NCBI GenBank assembly: GCA_037039925.1
Contig: JAXRKP010000876.1
Location: 123,501-187,500 of the forward strand
Direction of reading: 5' to 3'
Length of the DNA stretch: 64,000 nt
Source of the DNA: Doris montereyensis
Lineage: Eukaryota > Mollusca > Gastropoda > Nudibranchia > Dorididae
In this document: one piece after another, positions 1 through 9,214 of the stretch
Position numbering within the stretch: the first letter of the stretch is position 1
Layout of the letters: each line of letters starts with the position of its first letter
Position numbers and translations under genes: made by a program
Notes under the pieces: generated by a model
Databases searched by the model: none
What the model was told of the DNA's origin: nothing
What the model saw: the letters and a program-made list of their open reading frames with translations, nothing else

Positions 1-545
1 ATAACAATAAAAATAAAAAGCAGAAAACACATAAAAAACATAGACGATTGAATCAAAACGATGAAATGTGTGTGTTTTTCAACAAAGGCAGTAAAGTAGC
101 TAAAAATACCATCAATGACGGGCTTCGCGAAAGTGACGTAGTGCATATTTTTATCTGCCTTCGTTTTTGGCTTACGATGATTGTAAACAAAGTGACACTA
201 TTACTTTTAATGACTTAACCGGCCTACTCATGAAAGTTACTGACAATTAAAGGCTCGTAATAGTTATATAAAAGTATATATTTTCTGAAAGCTTGTTTTC
301 TTTCCAAGTTCGATATAATTTCTTCATTGAAATTGAAAGATGTTTAAGTCTAAAATTAATTTTAACTGAGACAGGTTTACTTTTCATCAAAGTTGTGTCC
401 CTTTGCTTAAGAACACAGACTGACTAGGAAGTGAGGGCTTAGGCACACAGACTAGAATTGTGAAAGGCCCTTAGGCAGGAAAGGGTTAATTTTCTTTCTT
501 TAAAAGGCATGTATTGAATTTGAATGTACCCTCCACCCCAACCAG
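1..545 (+). other. Intron of gene A, with a dispersed repeat at 305-415
   Basis: This is non-coding and ends in a pyrimidine-rich stretch and an acceptor at 544-545. About 110 bp at 305-415 are closely similar to 28562-28675 in the same orientation, so this is one member of a dispersed repeat. I see no gene in it. Confidence 0.5.
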
Positions 546-724
546 GCTCCTCACCGTGGAATGGAAGACGAAACGCCCGTCATCTGCGAGGTTTACTTTG
601 ACAACGTTTTGGTGTCAAGTGGGGACCCGGCCGTGAAATACAACGCGGCTATGCACAGCGCCTATACTTTGCTAGCTGGAAGGCTGTGTAAAGAACCACT
701 CGACTCCATTGTCCATTGTTCAAG
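546..724 (+). CDS. Gene A exon: first dsRBM-like module
   Basis: The exon is bounded by acceptor ccaaccag and donor AAG/gtcagt, phase 0 in and phase 2 out (179 nt). It encodes CEVYFDNVLVSSGDPAVKYN followed by a helix-like AYTLLAGRL. This is the strand-loop-helix pattern of the C-terminal half of a double-stranded RNA-binding motif. The N-terminal half should lie in the preceding exon outside the window, as gene B shows in its 46884-46988 exon. The ATG at 561 is internal and is not taken as the start, because the frame is open back to the acceptor and the paralog aligns upstream of it. Confidence 0.65.
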
Positions 725-778
725 GTCAGTTGCAAATGTCATACAACAATGTACAAATTTTTCTTTCATACAAAATTC

Positions 779-850
779 ACAAGGATTTTCAGAGGAGATA
801 AGATAAGATAAGATGTCTTTATTTGTCCAAAAGGAAATTTGCTTGGGTCA
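779..850 (+). repeat. Dispersed repeat tail, (GATAA)n plus TTTATTTGTCCAAAAGGAAA
   Basis: A short GATAA run leads into TTTATTTGTCCAAAAGGAAA. The same block occurs at 63665-63715, and a related one at 23150-23180. It is probably the end of a retroelement family. Confidence 0.5.
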
Positions 851-1150
851 CGTTTCAAATCAAAATGAATTAATTACAATCTCTTTCACTTTCATTCTAT
901 CTTTCATTCTCTATTTCACGACTAAAATCAATACATTACAAAACCGGTGCTGTATGGATATGGACAATATAACATCATAATGATCATGTTGTATAAATAT
1001 AAATATAGATATGTTGTTGTAATTCTGATGTCATCGAGAGAAAGCAGGATTCTTGCGGTGGGGTTGAAAGCAGGTTCTAAATTGAGTTCCCAGTGGGGTC
1101 CTTTCTTACTTGATTTCTAATAGATATGTCCTAATTTCTATTACATGTAT

Positions 1151-1211
<61 letters not shown>

Positions 1212-1220
1212 TATATATAC
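1151..1220. repeat. (AT)n microsatellite
   Basis: About 70 bp of nearly pure AT dinucleotide lies in a gene A intron. Confidence 0.9.
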
Positions 1221-1809
1221 TGCATCAGTTTTTAGGTATGTCTTTCATAGTTGGTATATGTCTTTATTTACTTACAATAAATAAAGCTTTATGCATTTGT
1301 TTAGAGTATGCATTTGTTTGACATGTGTGTCAAAATTTTAGTGGATGTTGAAAATATATTTAATCTTACAATTTACAAAAACATTTTTAATGAATTAAAA
1401 AAGTATGCATAAAATTGTTTCAAAAGACAAATAACATCAAGGAATGCAGTGGATTTTATCAATTTTTAACATGTATTATCAAAGTTGGTATATGTCTTTA
1501 TTTACTTACAATTGAATTTATTCAAGGTTTTTAGTTTTAGTGGATGTTGAAAACATATAAACTATACAATTGACAAAAACATTTTCACCCAAAAAATTGT
1601 ATCTCAGAAAGCATACAACATAACATCAAAGGAATGCAGTATTTTATCTTATCCATTGAAGGTCAGGTTTGTACTAAATTGCAAGTCAATCAGTTGAAAA
1701 CGCAATGTTTTGAGATACCGCGTTTGAAATTTATGTCTTGCTTTTGGTGAATGTTTCCCTTATAAAGAAAATAATGATTTGTTGTGGCTTTTTTTAATAT
1801 TCATGGCAG

Positions 1810-1895
1810 CTACTGGATAGAATACATGGTGAATGAGCCTGATGTGTGCCAAGTCATGGTCAAAAGACCTGGAGAAGACAACGACTCCCTGCTCA
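1810..1895 (+). CDS. Gene A exon: linker between dsRBM-like modules
   Basis: The acceptor is catggcag and the donor CTCA/gtaagt; the phase runs from 2 to 1 (86 nt). It encodes YWIEYMVNEPDVCQVMVKRP and a short acidic tail. The P-D-V-C-Q stretch is one of the positions that recalls NKRF after its first RNA-binding module. No equivalent was found in gene B between 48394 and 53347. The donor is repeated downstream (see the next entry). Confidence 0.55.
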
Positions 1896-1990
1896 GTAAG
1901 TGTCATCTTTCCCCTTTTCTCTGCTCAGTAAGTGTCATCTTTCCCCTTTTCTCTTCTCAGTAAGTGTCATCTTTCCCCTTTTCTCTGCTC
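1889..1990 (+). repeat. 32-bp tandem repeat carrying the exon donor site
   Basis: Three head-to-tail copies of a 32-bp unit start inside the exon at CTGCTCA and each include CTCAgtaagt. A fourth partial copy ends at 1990. The exon's 5' splice site is therefore present three times, 32 bp apart, so use of the second or third copy would shift the frame. Confidence 0.85.
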
Positions 1991-2102
1991 AGATTGGCTA
2001 GCAAATTCTATTCCAGACCTCAAGTGCTCATTTATAGGCTGTTTGAACATTGTTGTATTTGTAATGTATATTGGTATCTTTGTTTATACCTGTATCTATG
2101 TT

Positions 2103-2183
2103 TCTGTTTATCTGTGAGTCTGTCTATCTATCTATATATATTTGTCTATCTATCTATATATTTGTCTATCTATCTATATATCG
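2103..2183. repeat. (CTAT)n microsatellite, interrupted
   Basis: CTAT and TA runs are visible as imperfect 4-bp repeats. Confidence 0.8.
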
Positions 2184-2575
2184 GAAATGCTATTGAAAAT
2201 TATTATTTTTTATATCAGCTTCTTTTTGCTGATTGCAATTGAAAGAGCTGTCTGTTCCAAGCATTGTACTTTTTGAATTTTGAAAATCCATTAGAAAAAT
2301 TAAAAAGTTATGACTAAAGGTTGACAAAATATGGGGTACCTTTATATAGCAAAACATTTCTTTAAAAATGGACCATCTGTCCACATCTCGGTACTTAATC
2401 TGAAAATTGGAGTGAAACTTGGCAATCTGTTGTATTTTTTAACGCAGCATTCATTTTTGAAAAAAAAGTTTTACGAACACATTTCAAATTTCTGAGTTAC
2501 GATAAAAAATCAAGGAAACTGGGTCATTTCAATGGAGATAAACATGGCATGTCAACTTGACTTTATGAAAGAGAA

Positions 2576-2805
2576 AGACAGACAAGACTGACTGACTGAC
2601 AGACAGACACAGAGAGAGAGAGAGGACAAACAGGCTGTATATATATTTGTTAGATGTCACAGAGAGAGAGAGCCAGGCAGATAGAGGACAGACAGATTGT
2701 ATAGGTATGATACAGTCACTGATGGATAGACAGACAGACAGAGGGGCTGTATCTACGTATGATGTAGTTACAGAGAGAAAGAGAGAATGAAGTCCGACCG
2801 CTTCA

Positions 2806-2841
<36 letters not shown>
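2576..2841. repeat. GACA/GAGA-rich stretch followed by (ATT)n
   Basis: Imperfect GACAGACA and GAGAGA runs lie to about 2790, then an ATT run at 2809-2841 borders the 72-bp array. Confidence 0.8.
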
Positions 2842-2883
2842 CACGTGTTTTGTCAAAGCCAATCAAGAGGGGATGCAAAGTAA

Positions 2884-4225
2884 CCAGTGTTACTCATTGC
2901 TCTGTTAACGGGGATTTCTTCTAGTATGTGATGATACGGTCTCTCATGGAACTTGCCAGTGTTACTCATTGCTCTGTTAACGGGGGATTCTTCTAGTATG
3001 TGATGATACAGTCTCTCACGGAACTTGCCAGTGTTACTCATTGCTCTGTTAACGGGGATTTCTTCTAGTATGTGATGATACGGTCTCTCATGGAACTTGC
3101 CAGTGTTACTCATTGCTCTGTGAACGGTAATTCTTCTAGTATGTGATGATACAGTCTCTCACGGAACTTGCCAGTGTTACTCATTGCTCTGTTTACTTCT
3201 AGTATGTGATGATGCTCCTCACGGAACTTCCAGTGATTACGGTCTCTCACGGAACTTGCCAGTGTTACTCACTGCTCTGTGAACGGTAATTCTTCTAGTA
3301 TGTGATGATACGGTCTCTCACAGAACTTGCCAGTGTTACTCATTGCTCTGTTAACGGGTAATTCTTCTAGTATGTGATGATACGGTCTCTCACGGAACTT
3401 GCCAGTGTTACTCATTGCTCTGTTAACGGGGAATTCTTCTAGTATGTGATGATACGGTCTCTCACGGAACTTGCCAGTGTTACTCATTGCTCTGTTAACG
3501 GGTAATTCTTCTAGTATGTGATGATACGGTCTCTCACGGAACTTGCCAGTGTTACTCATTGCTCTGTTAATGGATGATATTCTTCTAGTCATTGCTCTGT
3601 TGTGATGATGATACGGTCTCTCACGGAACTTGCCAGTGTTACTCATTGCTCTGTTAACGGGGATTTCTTCTAGTATGTGATGACGTCTCACGAACTTGCC
3701 AGTGTCTCTCACGGAACTTGCCAGTGTTACTCATTGCTCTGTTGACGGGGAATTCTTCTAGTATGTGATGATACGGTCTCTCACGGAACTTGCCAGTGTT
3801 CTCATTGCTCTGTTGACGGTAATTCTTCTAGATGACAATCACTACAAAATGCTGGAACTTGCCTGTTAATTGCTCTGTTAGGGGGGGATTTCTTCTAGTA
3901 TGTGATGATACGGTCTCTCACGGAACTTGCCAGTGTTACTCATTGCTCTGTGAAGGTAATTCTTCTAGTATGTGATGATACGGTCTCTCACAGAACTTGC
4001 TAGTGTTACTCATTGCTCTGTTAACGGGGGAATTCTTCTAGTATGTGATGATATTCACGGAACTTGCCAGTGTTACTCATTGCTCTGTTCACGGGTAATT
4101 CTTCTAGTATGTGATGATACGGTCTCTCACAGAACTTGCCAGTGTTACTCATTGCTCTGTTGACGGGTAATTCTTCTAGTATGTGATGATACGGTCTCTC
4201 ACGGAACTTGCCAGTGTTGCTCATG
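2884..4225. repeat. 72-bp minisatellite, about 18 copies
   Basis: The unit includes GGAACTTGCCAGTGTTACTC and TTCTTCTAGTATGTGATGAT. Length is mostly 72 bp, with truncated copies near 3200, 3590 and 3690. Because 72 is a multiple of 3, the minus strand reads as a repetitive open frame; I treat it as non-coding. The array ends 18 bp before the acceptor of the 4244 exon. A 26-nt copy of that exon is embedded at 3834-3859. Confidence 0.95.
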
Positions 4226-4243
4226 GGTCGTCTTTCTTCACAG

Positions 4244-4443
4244 CGTGCAACCTGGCGAACATGAAACAAATGATGCAAGGTATGCCTGATTTCTCCATCC
4301 CCTTGGACCGGTTTGTCATCATGCATGCAGTTTGAAGCCGACCTCAAGATGGACAATCACTACAAAATGCTGGAACTGAGCGCCACGCGCTTAAACTGCA
4401 TGCTTTTGGAGTGTGAAATCGTCCAATATGAACAGACTTTCAC
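4244..4443 (+). CDS. Gene A exon: N-terminal half of second dsRBM-like module, frame broken
   Basis: The acceptor is cttcacag and the donor is /gttaag. It encodes an M-K-Q-rich start, then IPLDRFVIM and, after a frame change, FEADLKMDNHYKMLELSA and CMLLECEIVQYEQTF. Gene B has the matching PVKDFVLLEFED and CMLLECELCHNDDNTF in one intact exon (53348-53546). At 4321-4328 the tetranucleotide ATGC is duplicated, leading to TGA at 4333. Removing four bases restores both the exon phase (2 in, 2 out) and the match to gene B. This is either a sequence error or a true lesion. Confidence 0.6.
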
Positions 4444-4617
4444 GTTAAGTCAAAATTATGTTTTGTGTGTGGGAAGATGATTTTAGACTTTGTAGAACGG
4501 GATCCTGCAATCATTTTTTTCATTGCTTCCAACCAGTCTGCAGAGATGATACTTTTTCAGGAAATTTCCGGAATTCTGGAAATTGAAAATCCCCGGAAGA
4601 TGTTGATAGTCAGAGAG

Positions 4618-5319
4618 AATTGACTTTTAAGGTCCTTTGCATGACTTATAAATGTTTAAATAATCTAGCTCCCCCCTATCTAGACAAGCTTTTAACCCCC
4701 TATTTTAAACCTAGAGTCTTGAGGTCTAATAATAGTAATTATCTTTGTATACCCCGTACATCGACTCGTTTTGGTGAAAAAGCTTTTCTGTGTGTGCACC
4801 TCAATTGTGGAATGGTCTGGATGAATGTTGTAGGAACTCCATATCCCTTGAATCGTTTAGGAAGTCTCTTAAAACTCACCTTTTTAGAAGGGCATATAAT
4901 GCTTAGCGTTTCTTTAAGCCTTTAATGATCGTTGTTTTTGTTAGGATAGCTTATATTTATAATGAATCTTTTGATTATGTCTATGCACATTATATATCTC
5001 GTGTCTCTTGTAAGAATGCTCTATTCATTGAATATTTTACTAATTCATTGTATCTATCTTTTTAGCTTAATGTATTATTTACAATGTATCTTTTAGGTTT
5101 CGTGATCATGTTATACTCTTTGTATGTTTTAAGATTGTTGTATCATTTGAATCTTTTGAGTGGACTATTAAACCCTTCTATTTTAGGATAATCATATGAT
5201 ACATATTAACTCTTTTAAAAATCATGTTCTATGACCATTATATTTTATTTATGTTGTATTGTCTGCTATTGTGAGGCGTTTTTGAGCTCTTTTGAGAAAA
5301 GGCACCATATAAGTATATA

Positions 5320-5340
<21 letters not shown>
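4618..5340 (+). mobile_element. Non-LTR retrotransposon 3' end (LINE, C-terminal fragment plus 3' UTR)
   Basis: Frame 4620-4925 encodes YKCLNNLAPPYLDKLLTPY, then LRSNNSNYLCIPRTSTRFGE and KAFLCVHLNCGMVW. This is the characteristic C-terminal tail of CR1/L2-type LINE polymerases (Y-K-x-L-N-x-L-A-P-P-Y-L and W-N-x-L-P blocks). Here the W-N-S-L-P block is degenerate. An AT-rich 3' UTR follows and ends near GGCACCATATAAGTATA and an ATT run, typical of such tails. It is a dead 5'-truncated copy in a gene A intron. Confidence 0.75.
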
Positions 5341-5369
<29 letters not shown>

Positions 5370-5425
5370 GGCTAGTATGCGTGTGTGTGTGTGTGTGTGT
5401 ATGAGAGAGAGAGGGAGAGAGAGAG
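5318..5425. repeat. Compound microsatellite (ATT)n-(GT)n-(GA)n
   Basis: An ATT run to about 5370 is followed by GT (5378-5400) and GA (5402-5425). The ATT run marks the LINE tail. Confidence 0.9.
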
Positions 5426-5454
5426 ATACCTACTTTTCTAGGTGTCTGTCAAAG

Positions 5455-6412
5455 TACCATAGTCAATTATGTGTGTTCGTATGGATCTAGGTGTCAGTTG
5501 TGATGGAGTGTGTATTCATATGGATCTAGGTGTCAGTTGTGATGGAGTGTCAGGCTAGTATTCATATGGATCTCAGGGTATTCATATGGATCAGTTGTGA
5601 TGGAGTGACAGGGTATTCATATGGTATTCAGTTGTGATATGGATCTATGGTGTCAGTTGTGATGGAGTGGCAGGCTAGTATTCATATGGATCTAGGTGTC
5701 AGTTGTGATGGAGTGACAGGCTAGTATTCATATGGATCTAGGTGTCAGTGTGTGATGGAGTGTCAGGCTAGTATTCATATGGATCTTGGTGTCAGTTGTG
5801 ATGGAGTGACAGGCTAGTATTCATATGGATCTTTGTGATCAGTTGTGTATTTATATGGATCTTGGTTCAGATGTGATGGAGTGACAGGCTAGTATTCATA
5901 TGGATCTTGATGTGATGGAGTCAGGCTAGATGGAGTGTCAGGCTAGTATTCATATGGATCTTGGTGTCAGTTGTGATGGAGTGTCAGGCTAGTATTCATA
6001 TAGATCTAGGTGTCAGTTGTGATGGAGTGGCAGGCTAGTATTTATATGGATCTAGGTGTCGGTTGTGATGGAGTGACAGGCTAATATTCATATGGATCTA
6101 GGTGTCGGTTGTGATGGAGTGGCAGGCTAGTATTTTATATGGATCTAGGTGTCAGGTTGTGATGGAGTGTCAGGCTAATATTTTATATGGATCTAGGTGT
6201 CGGTTTGTGATGGAGTGTCAGGCTAGTATTTTATATGGATCTAGGTGTCAATTGTGATGGAGTGTCAGGCTAGTATTTTATATGGATCTAGGTGTCAATT
6301 GTGATGGAGTGTCAGGCTAGTATTTTATATGGATCTAGGTGTCAATTGTGATGGAGTGTCAGGCTAGTATTTTATATGGATCTAGGTGTCAATTGTGATG
6401 GAGTGTCAGGCT
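5455..6412. repeat. 46-bp minisatellite, about 20 copies
   Basis: The unit contains ATATGGATCTAGGTGTCAGT and TGTGATGGAGTGTCAGGCTA. Early copies are scrambled or truncated (5560-5640, 5830-5930). The last five are nearly identical, suggesting recent growth at the 3' end. Confidence 0.95.
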
Positions 6413-6899
6413 TTAGAGTGCCAAGTTACCACTGGCACAACAGTGGGCGGCATAACGAGGTTTAAGTGTACATTTGTAAAGAATAACATTTCTTATCCTT
6501 TTCTGTTTTTCAGATTGCAAACTCTCTCACGCTTACACACACACACATACACACACACAAATTATGTTAATGTACACACATTTTAGAAAACACACGCCAG
6601 AAAGAATTTGTTAAAAGCATGCACACACCTCTGCATAGAATCTATATAGACAAAAATTTTCAGTTCACATTTAATATTCATACGTTCTGATTCTGTTTTT
6701 TTTATAAAATGATTTTCAGATGAAATTAGATCTAAATGATTTATTTTTTCCTCCGTAAGAAAGATTAGATACATCAAGATAGGCCATTACTTTCTCCAAT
6801 GCGTTTTACATTTGAAGAGGGGTGCAATAATAAAGGGTGTAAGTTACGTTTAGTTTTGTTTTGAGAAAATGGCCAAACGCATAGATTTAAAGCCTCTTA

Positions 6900-7040
6900 C
6901 ATTCTGAGGTGGGCGGTTGGTGGGCGCTACTGGTCAGTTCTACTTCTTTCCTTTCACTTATTTTTCATCTTTCACCTCTTAATTCACCCTGATATCACCA
7001 CATTTGGTGGACAGGGTAAATTTCTGAGAAAGCATCTAAA
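6900..7040 (+). repeat. Dispersed hairpin repeat (GATCACC..GGTGGA family)
   Basis: This is a block of about 140 bp: a TTCTACTTCTTTCCTTTCAC pyrimidine stretch, then TTCACCCTGATATCACCACA and TGGTGGACAGGGTAAAT. Related copies lie at 8495-8575, 16900-16960, 23975-24080 (minus), 24235-24275 (minus), 42555-42960, 43230-43625, 48040-48125 and 58670-58810. The core GATCACC-n-GGTGGA is an imperfect palindrome, so a MITE is possible. Confidence 0.6.
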
Positions 7041-7229
7041 GGGCTTGCCTGATCCGTTGATAAAAGTCGTAAACATAGAAAGATTAGTCTGGTGCAAGAA
7101 CGTGACACAGAGGATATCTTCTTTTCCTTTTTCTTCACATAGCCCATTTTCAAACCAGTATGGACTTAGACCTCTTGTAATGATAAACCCCGTTCAAAGA
7201 GTTGTTCAATGCTGTAATATAGATTGAAT

Positions 7230-7252
7230 CCATCTCTCTCTCTCTCTCTCTC
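7230..7252. repeat. (TC)n microsatellite before acceptor
   Basis: A short TC run 14 bp upstream of the acceptor of the 7266 exon doubles as a polypyrimidine tract. Confidence 0.8.
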
Positions 7253-7265
7253 TAAATCCATGCAG

Positions 7266-7389
7266 GTGTATCATGTCCATGCAAGGGAGACAACTGTGTA
7301 TCAGAACAAACAAGACCAAGATCGGGGCCAAGCGAAGTTGCTCTGATGCCATTATAGAAAAGTTTTCCAAGACCAACGACATTGTGTTT
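7266..7389 (+). CDS. Gene A exon: C-terminal half of second dsRBM-like module
   Basis: The acceptor is catgcag and the donor TTT/gtaagt; 124 nt, the same length and phase as gene B exon 54472-54595. It encodes CIMSMQGRQLCIRTNKT then a helix, SCSDAIIEKFSKTNDIVF. The paralog's sequence here is a clearer dsRBM (CWISLQGKLVAAKSG, then ICAKAAVKKLAKS). In gene A the usual K-K-x-A-K and A-A-x-x-A-L positions are eroded, so RNA binding by this copy may be weakened. Confidence 0.65.
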
Positions 7390-7427
7390 GTAAGTTTGTC
7401 TATGCTTTAAGTTTTTTAGTCTTAAAC

Positions 7428-8402
7428 GTCCATTTGTTGGTTTCTTCCACTAGTTTGTTCTATGCCTAACGTCGATCTATCAGTTTGTTCCACTAGTTTG
7501 TTCTATGCCTAATGTTGATCTTTTGGTTTCTTCCACTAGTTTGTTCTATGCCTAACGTCGATCTATCAGTTTGTTCCACTAGTTTGTTCTATGCCTAATG
7601 TCGATCTATTGGTTTCTTCCACTAGTTTGTTCTATGCCTAACGTTGATCTATCAGTTTCTTCCACTAGTTTGTTCTATGCCTAATGTCGATCTATTGGTT
7701 TCTTCCACTAGTTTGTTCTATGCCTAACGTCGATCTATCAGTTTGTTCCACTAGTTTGTTCTATGCCAAACATCGATCTATTGGTTTCTTCCGCTAGTTT
7801 GTTCTATACCTAACGTTGATGTTTTGGTTTCTTGCACTAGTTTGTTCTATGCCAAACGTCGATCTATTGGTTTCTTCCGCTAGTTTGTTCTATACCTAAC
7901 ATCGATCTATTGGTTTCTTCCACTTGGTTGTTCTATGCCAAACATCGATCTATTGGTTTCTTCCACTAGGTTGTTCTATACCTAACATCGATCTATTGGT
8001 TTCTTCCATTAGGTTGTTCTATGCCAAACATCGATCTATTGGTTTCTTCAAACACTAGTTTCTTTGTTCTATGCCAAACGTCAATTTATTGGTTTCTTCC
8101 ACTAGGTTGTTCTATGTCAAACGTCGATTTATTGGTTTCCTCCGCTACTTTGTTCTATCCGATCTATTGGTTTCTTCCTAGGTTGTTCTATGCCAACGTC
8201 GATCTATTGGTTTCTTCCACTTGGTTGTTCTATGCCAAATGTTGATCTATTTGTTTCTTCCACTAGGTTGTTCTATGCCAACATCGATCCATTGGTTTCT
8301 TCCACTAGGTTGTTCGTCAATCTATTGGTTTCTTCTGTAGGTTTGTTCTATGCCAACCGTCGATTTATTGGTTTCTTCCGTTAGTTTGTTCTATGCCAAA
8401 CA
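7428..8402. repeat. 43-bp minisatellite, about 22 copies
   Basis: The unit includes TTTGTTCTATGCCTAACGTC and GATCTATTGGTTTCTTCCAC. The array begins about 40 bp after the exon donor. Copies fall into CCTAAC- and CCAAAC-bearing variants that partly alternate. Confidence 0.95.
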
Positions 8403-8489
8403 TTAGTGTAATGGTTGTGGGTGTTTCAACAAATTTTATATTTTGTTTAGACTAAAGCTGCTAAAATTATGAGGAAACACCCCCCCCCC

Positions 8490-8580
8490 TTCACTTATTT
8501 GTCATCTTGCCGTTTCCTCTCAATTCACTCTGAGATCACCGCATGCGGTGGATGGTGTAAATGTCAATGAAACCAAAAGC
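8490..8580 (+). repeat. Dispersed hairpin repeat with near-perfect palindrome
   Basis: It contains GATCACCGCATGCGGTGGAT, the most symmetrical version of the GATCACC..GGTGGA core in this window. It belongs to the same family as 6900-7040. Confidence 0.6.
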
Positions 8581-8696
8581 AGGCCTGTGTTTGTTTCATT
8601 CATTTTCATATCAACATGATTGAAAAGTTGTTGGGGATTTTTTTGTGTGGGTTTTTTTTTTAAATAATGATGATTTCTCATTTTTGTTGTTACCAG

Positions 8697-8817
8697 GTGG
8701 GCAAAGAAGTCAAAGGCCCAGTGTACACTAGGACGCAACTAGTGGAGGAGGCAAAGAAGGCCAAGGAGGCTGGGATGGAGCCCTTGAAGTTCACTCTTGA
8801 AAAGGAAGATCTTAAAC
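8697..8817 (+). CDS. Gene A exon: conserved K-G-P-V-Y-T-R segment
   Basis: The acceptor is ttaccag and the donor AAAC/gtcagt; 121 nt, phase 0 to 1, identical in length to gene B exon 56964-57084. It encodes VKGPVYTRTQLVEEAKKAKE and GMEPLKF. The matching peptide in gene B is VKGPVYTRNHLLEAAKKAKE. This block is the best conserved stretch between the paralogs, so it is probably functional, but I do not recognise the domain. Confidence 0.7.
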
Positions 8818-8864
8818 GTCAGTGACTTTCATTACAAAATTTAAATATATATGCTACCGAAAAC

Positions 8865-8925
8865 TCTGAGATTAATTTAGTTGTAGGTGTGGGTACAAAT
8901 CAAATCAAAATCAAACCATTCTCGC
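8865..8925 (+). repeat. 3' tail of SINE family 2
   Basis: It reads ACTCTGAGATTAATTTAG, then a GTGGGTACAAATCAAATC tail, and matches the 3' end of the fuller copy at 47695-48025. Confidence 0.5.
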
Positions 8926-9010
8926 TCCCCTGCCACCCTCGTTTGTTTTTAAAAAAGTAATTTTAACAGTGATGTGCTTTCAATGCCTAGGAAATATTCT
9001 TAAGATCCAG

Positions 9011-9117
9011 TGCCTAGATACAATAAGGAAAGAAAACCCTTGGAGAAAACTGAAGCCTTGGCGCACATGAAGAGCTGGAAATCACAAAGGAGAAGATGGA
9101 AATGGATGTGGCAAATT
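9011..9117 (+). CDS. Possible extra exon of gene A
   Basis: The splice phases of exons 8697-8817 (phase 1 out) and 13742-13948 (phase 0 in) require at least one exon between them. An acceptor-like agatccag at 9003-9010 and a weak donor at 9118 (ATT/gtgaga) enclose 107 nt with exactly the needed phase, encoding a lysine/arginine-rich peptide. A competing frame reads EELEITKEKMEMDVANCEKG, which is also protein-like. Gene B's exon here (acidic, 58967-59038) is not clearly similar. Confidence 0.25.
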
Positions 9118-9214
9118 GTGAGAAAGGGAGCAACTATTGTAACAAGATAAAGCCAGAAATGGAATGGAATCCACTGAGATAATGAAAAAGATCTGCAAGA
9201 TCATCCAAGATCAC

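Noticed and set aside
2884..4225. CRISPR-like or satellite-with-spacer array
   Set aside because: No alternating constant repeat and unique spacer; the whole unit repeats, and the context is eukaryotic.
4280..4330. A 51-bp mini-intron that would skip the ATGC duplication
   Set aside because: It would delete the conserved P-L-D-R-F-V-I-M block and still give a stop in the joined frame.
2853..4356. Minus-strand frames with repeated SNTGKFRERPYHHILEE
   Set aside because: Product of the 72-bp array whose unit length is a multiple of 3.
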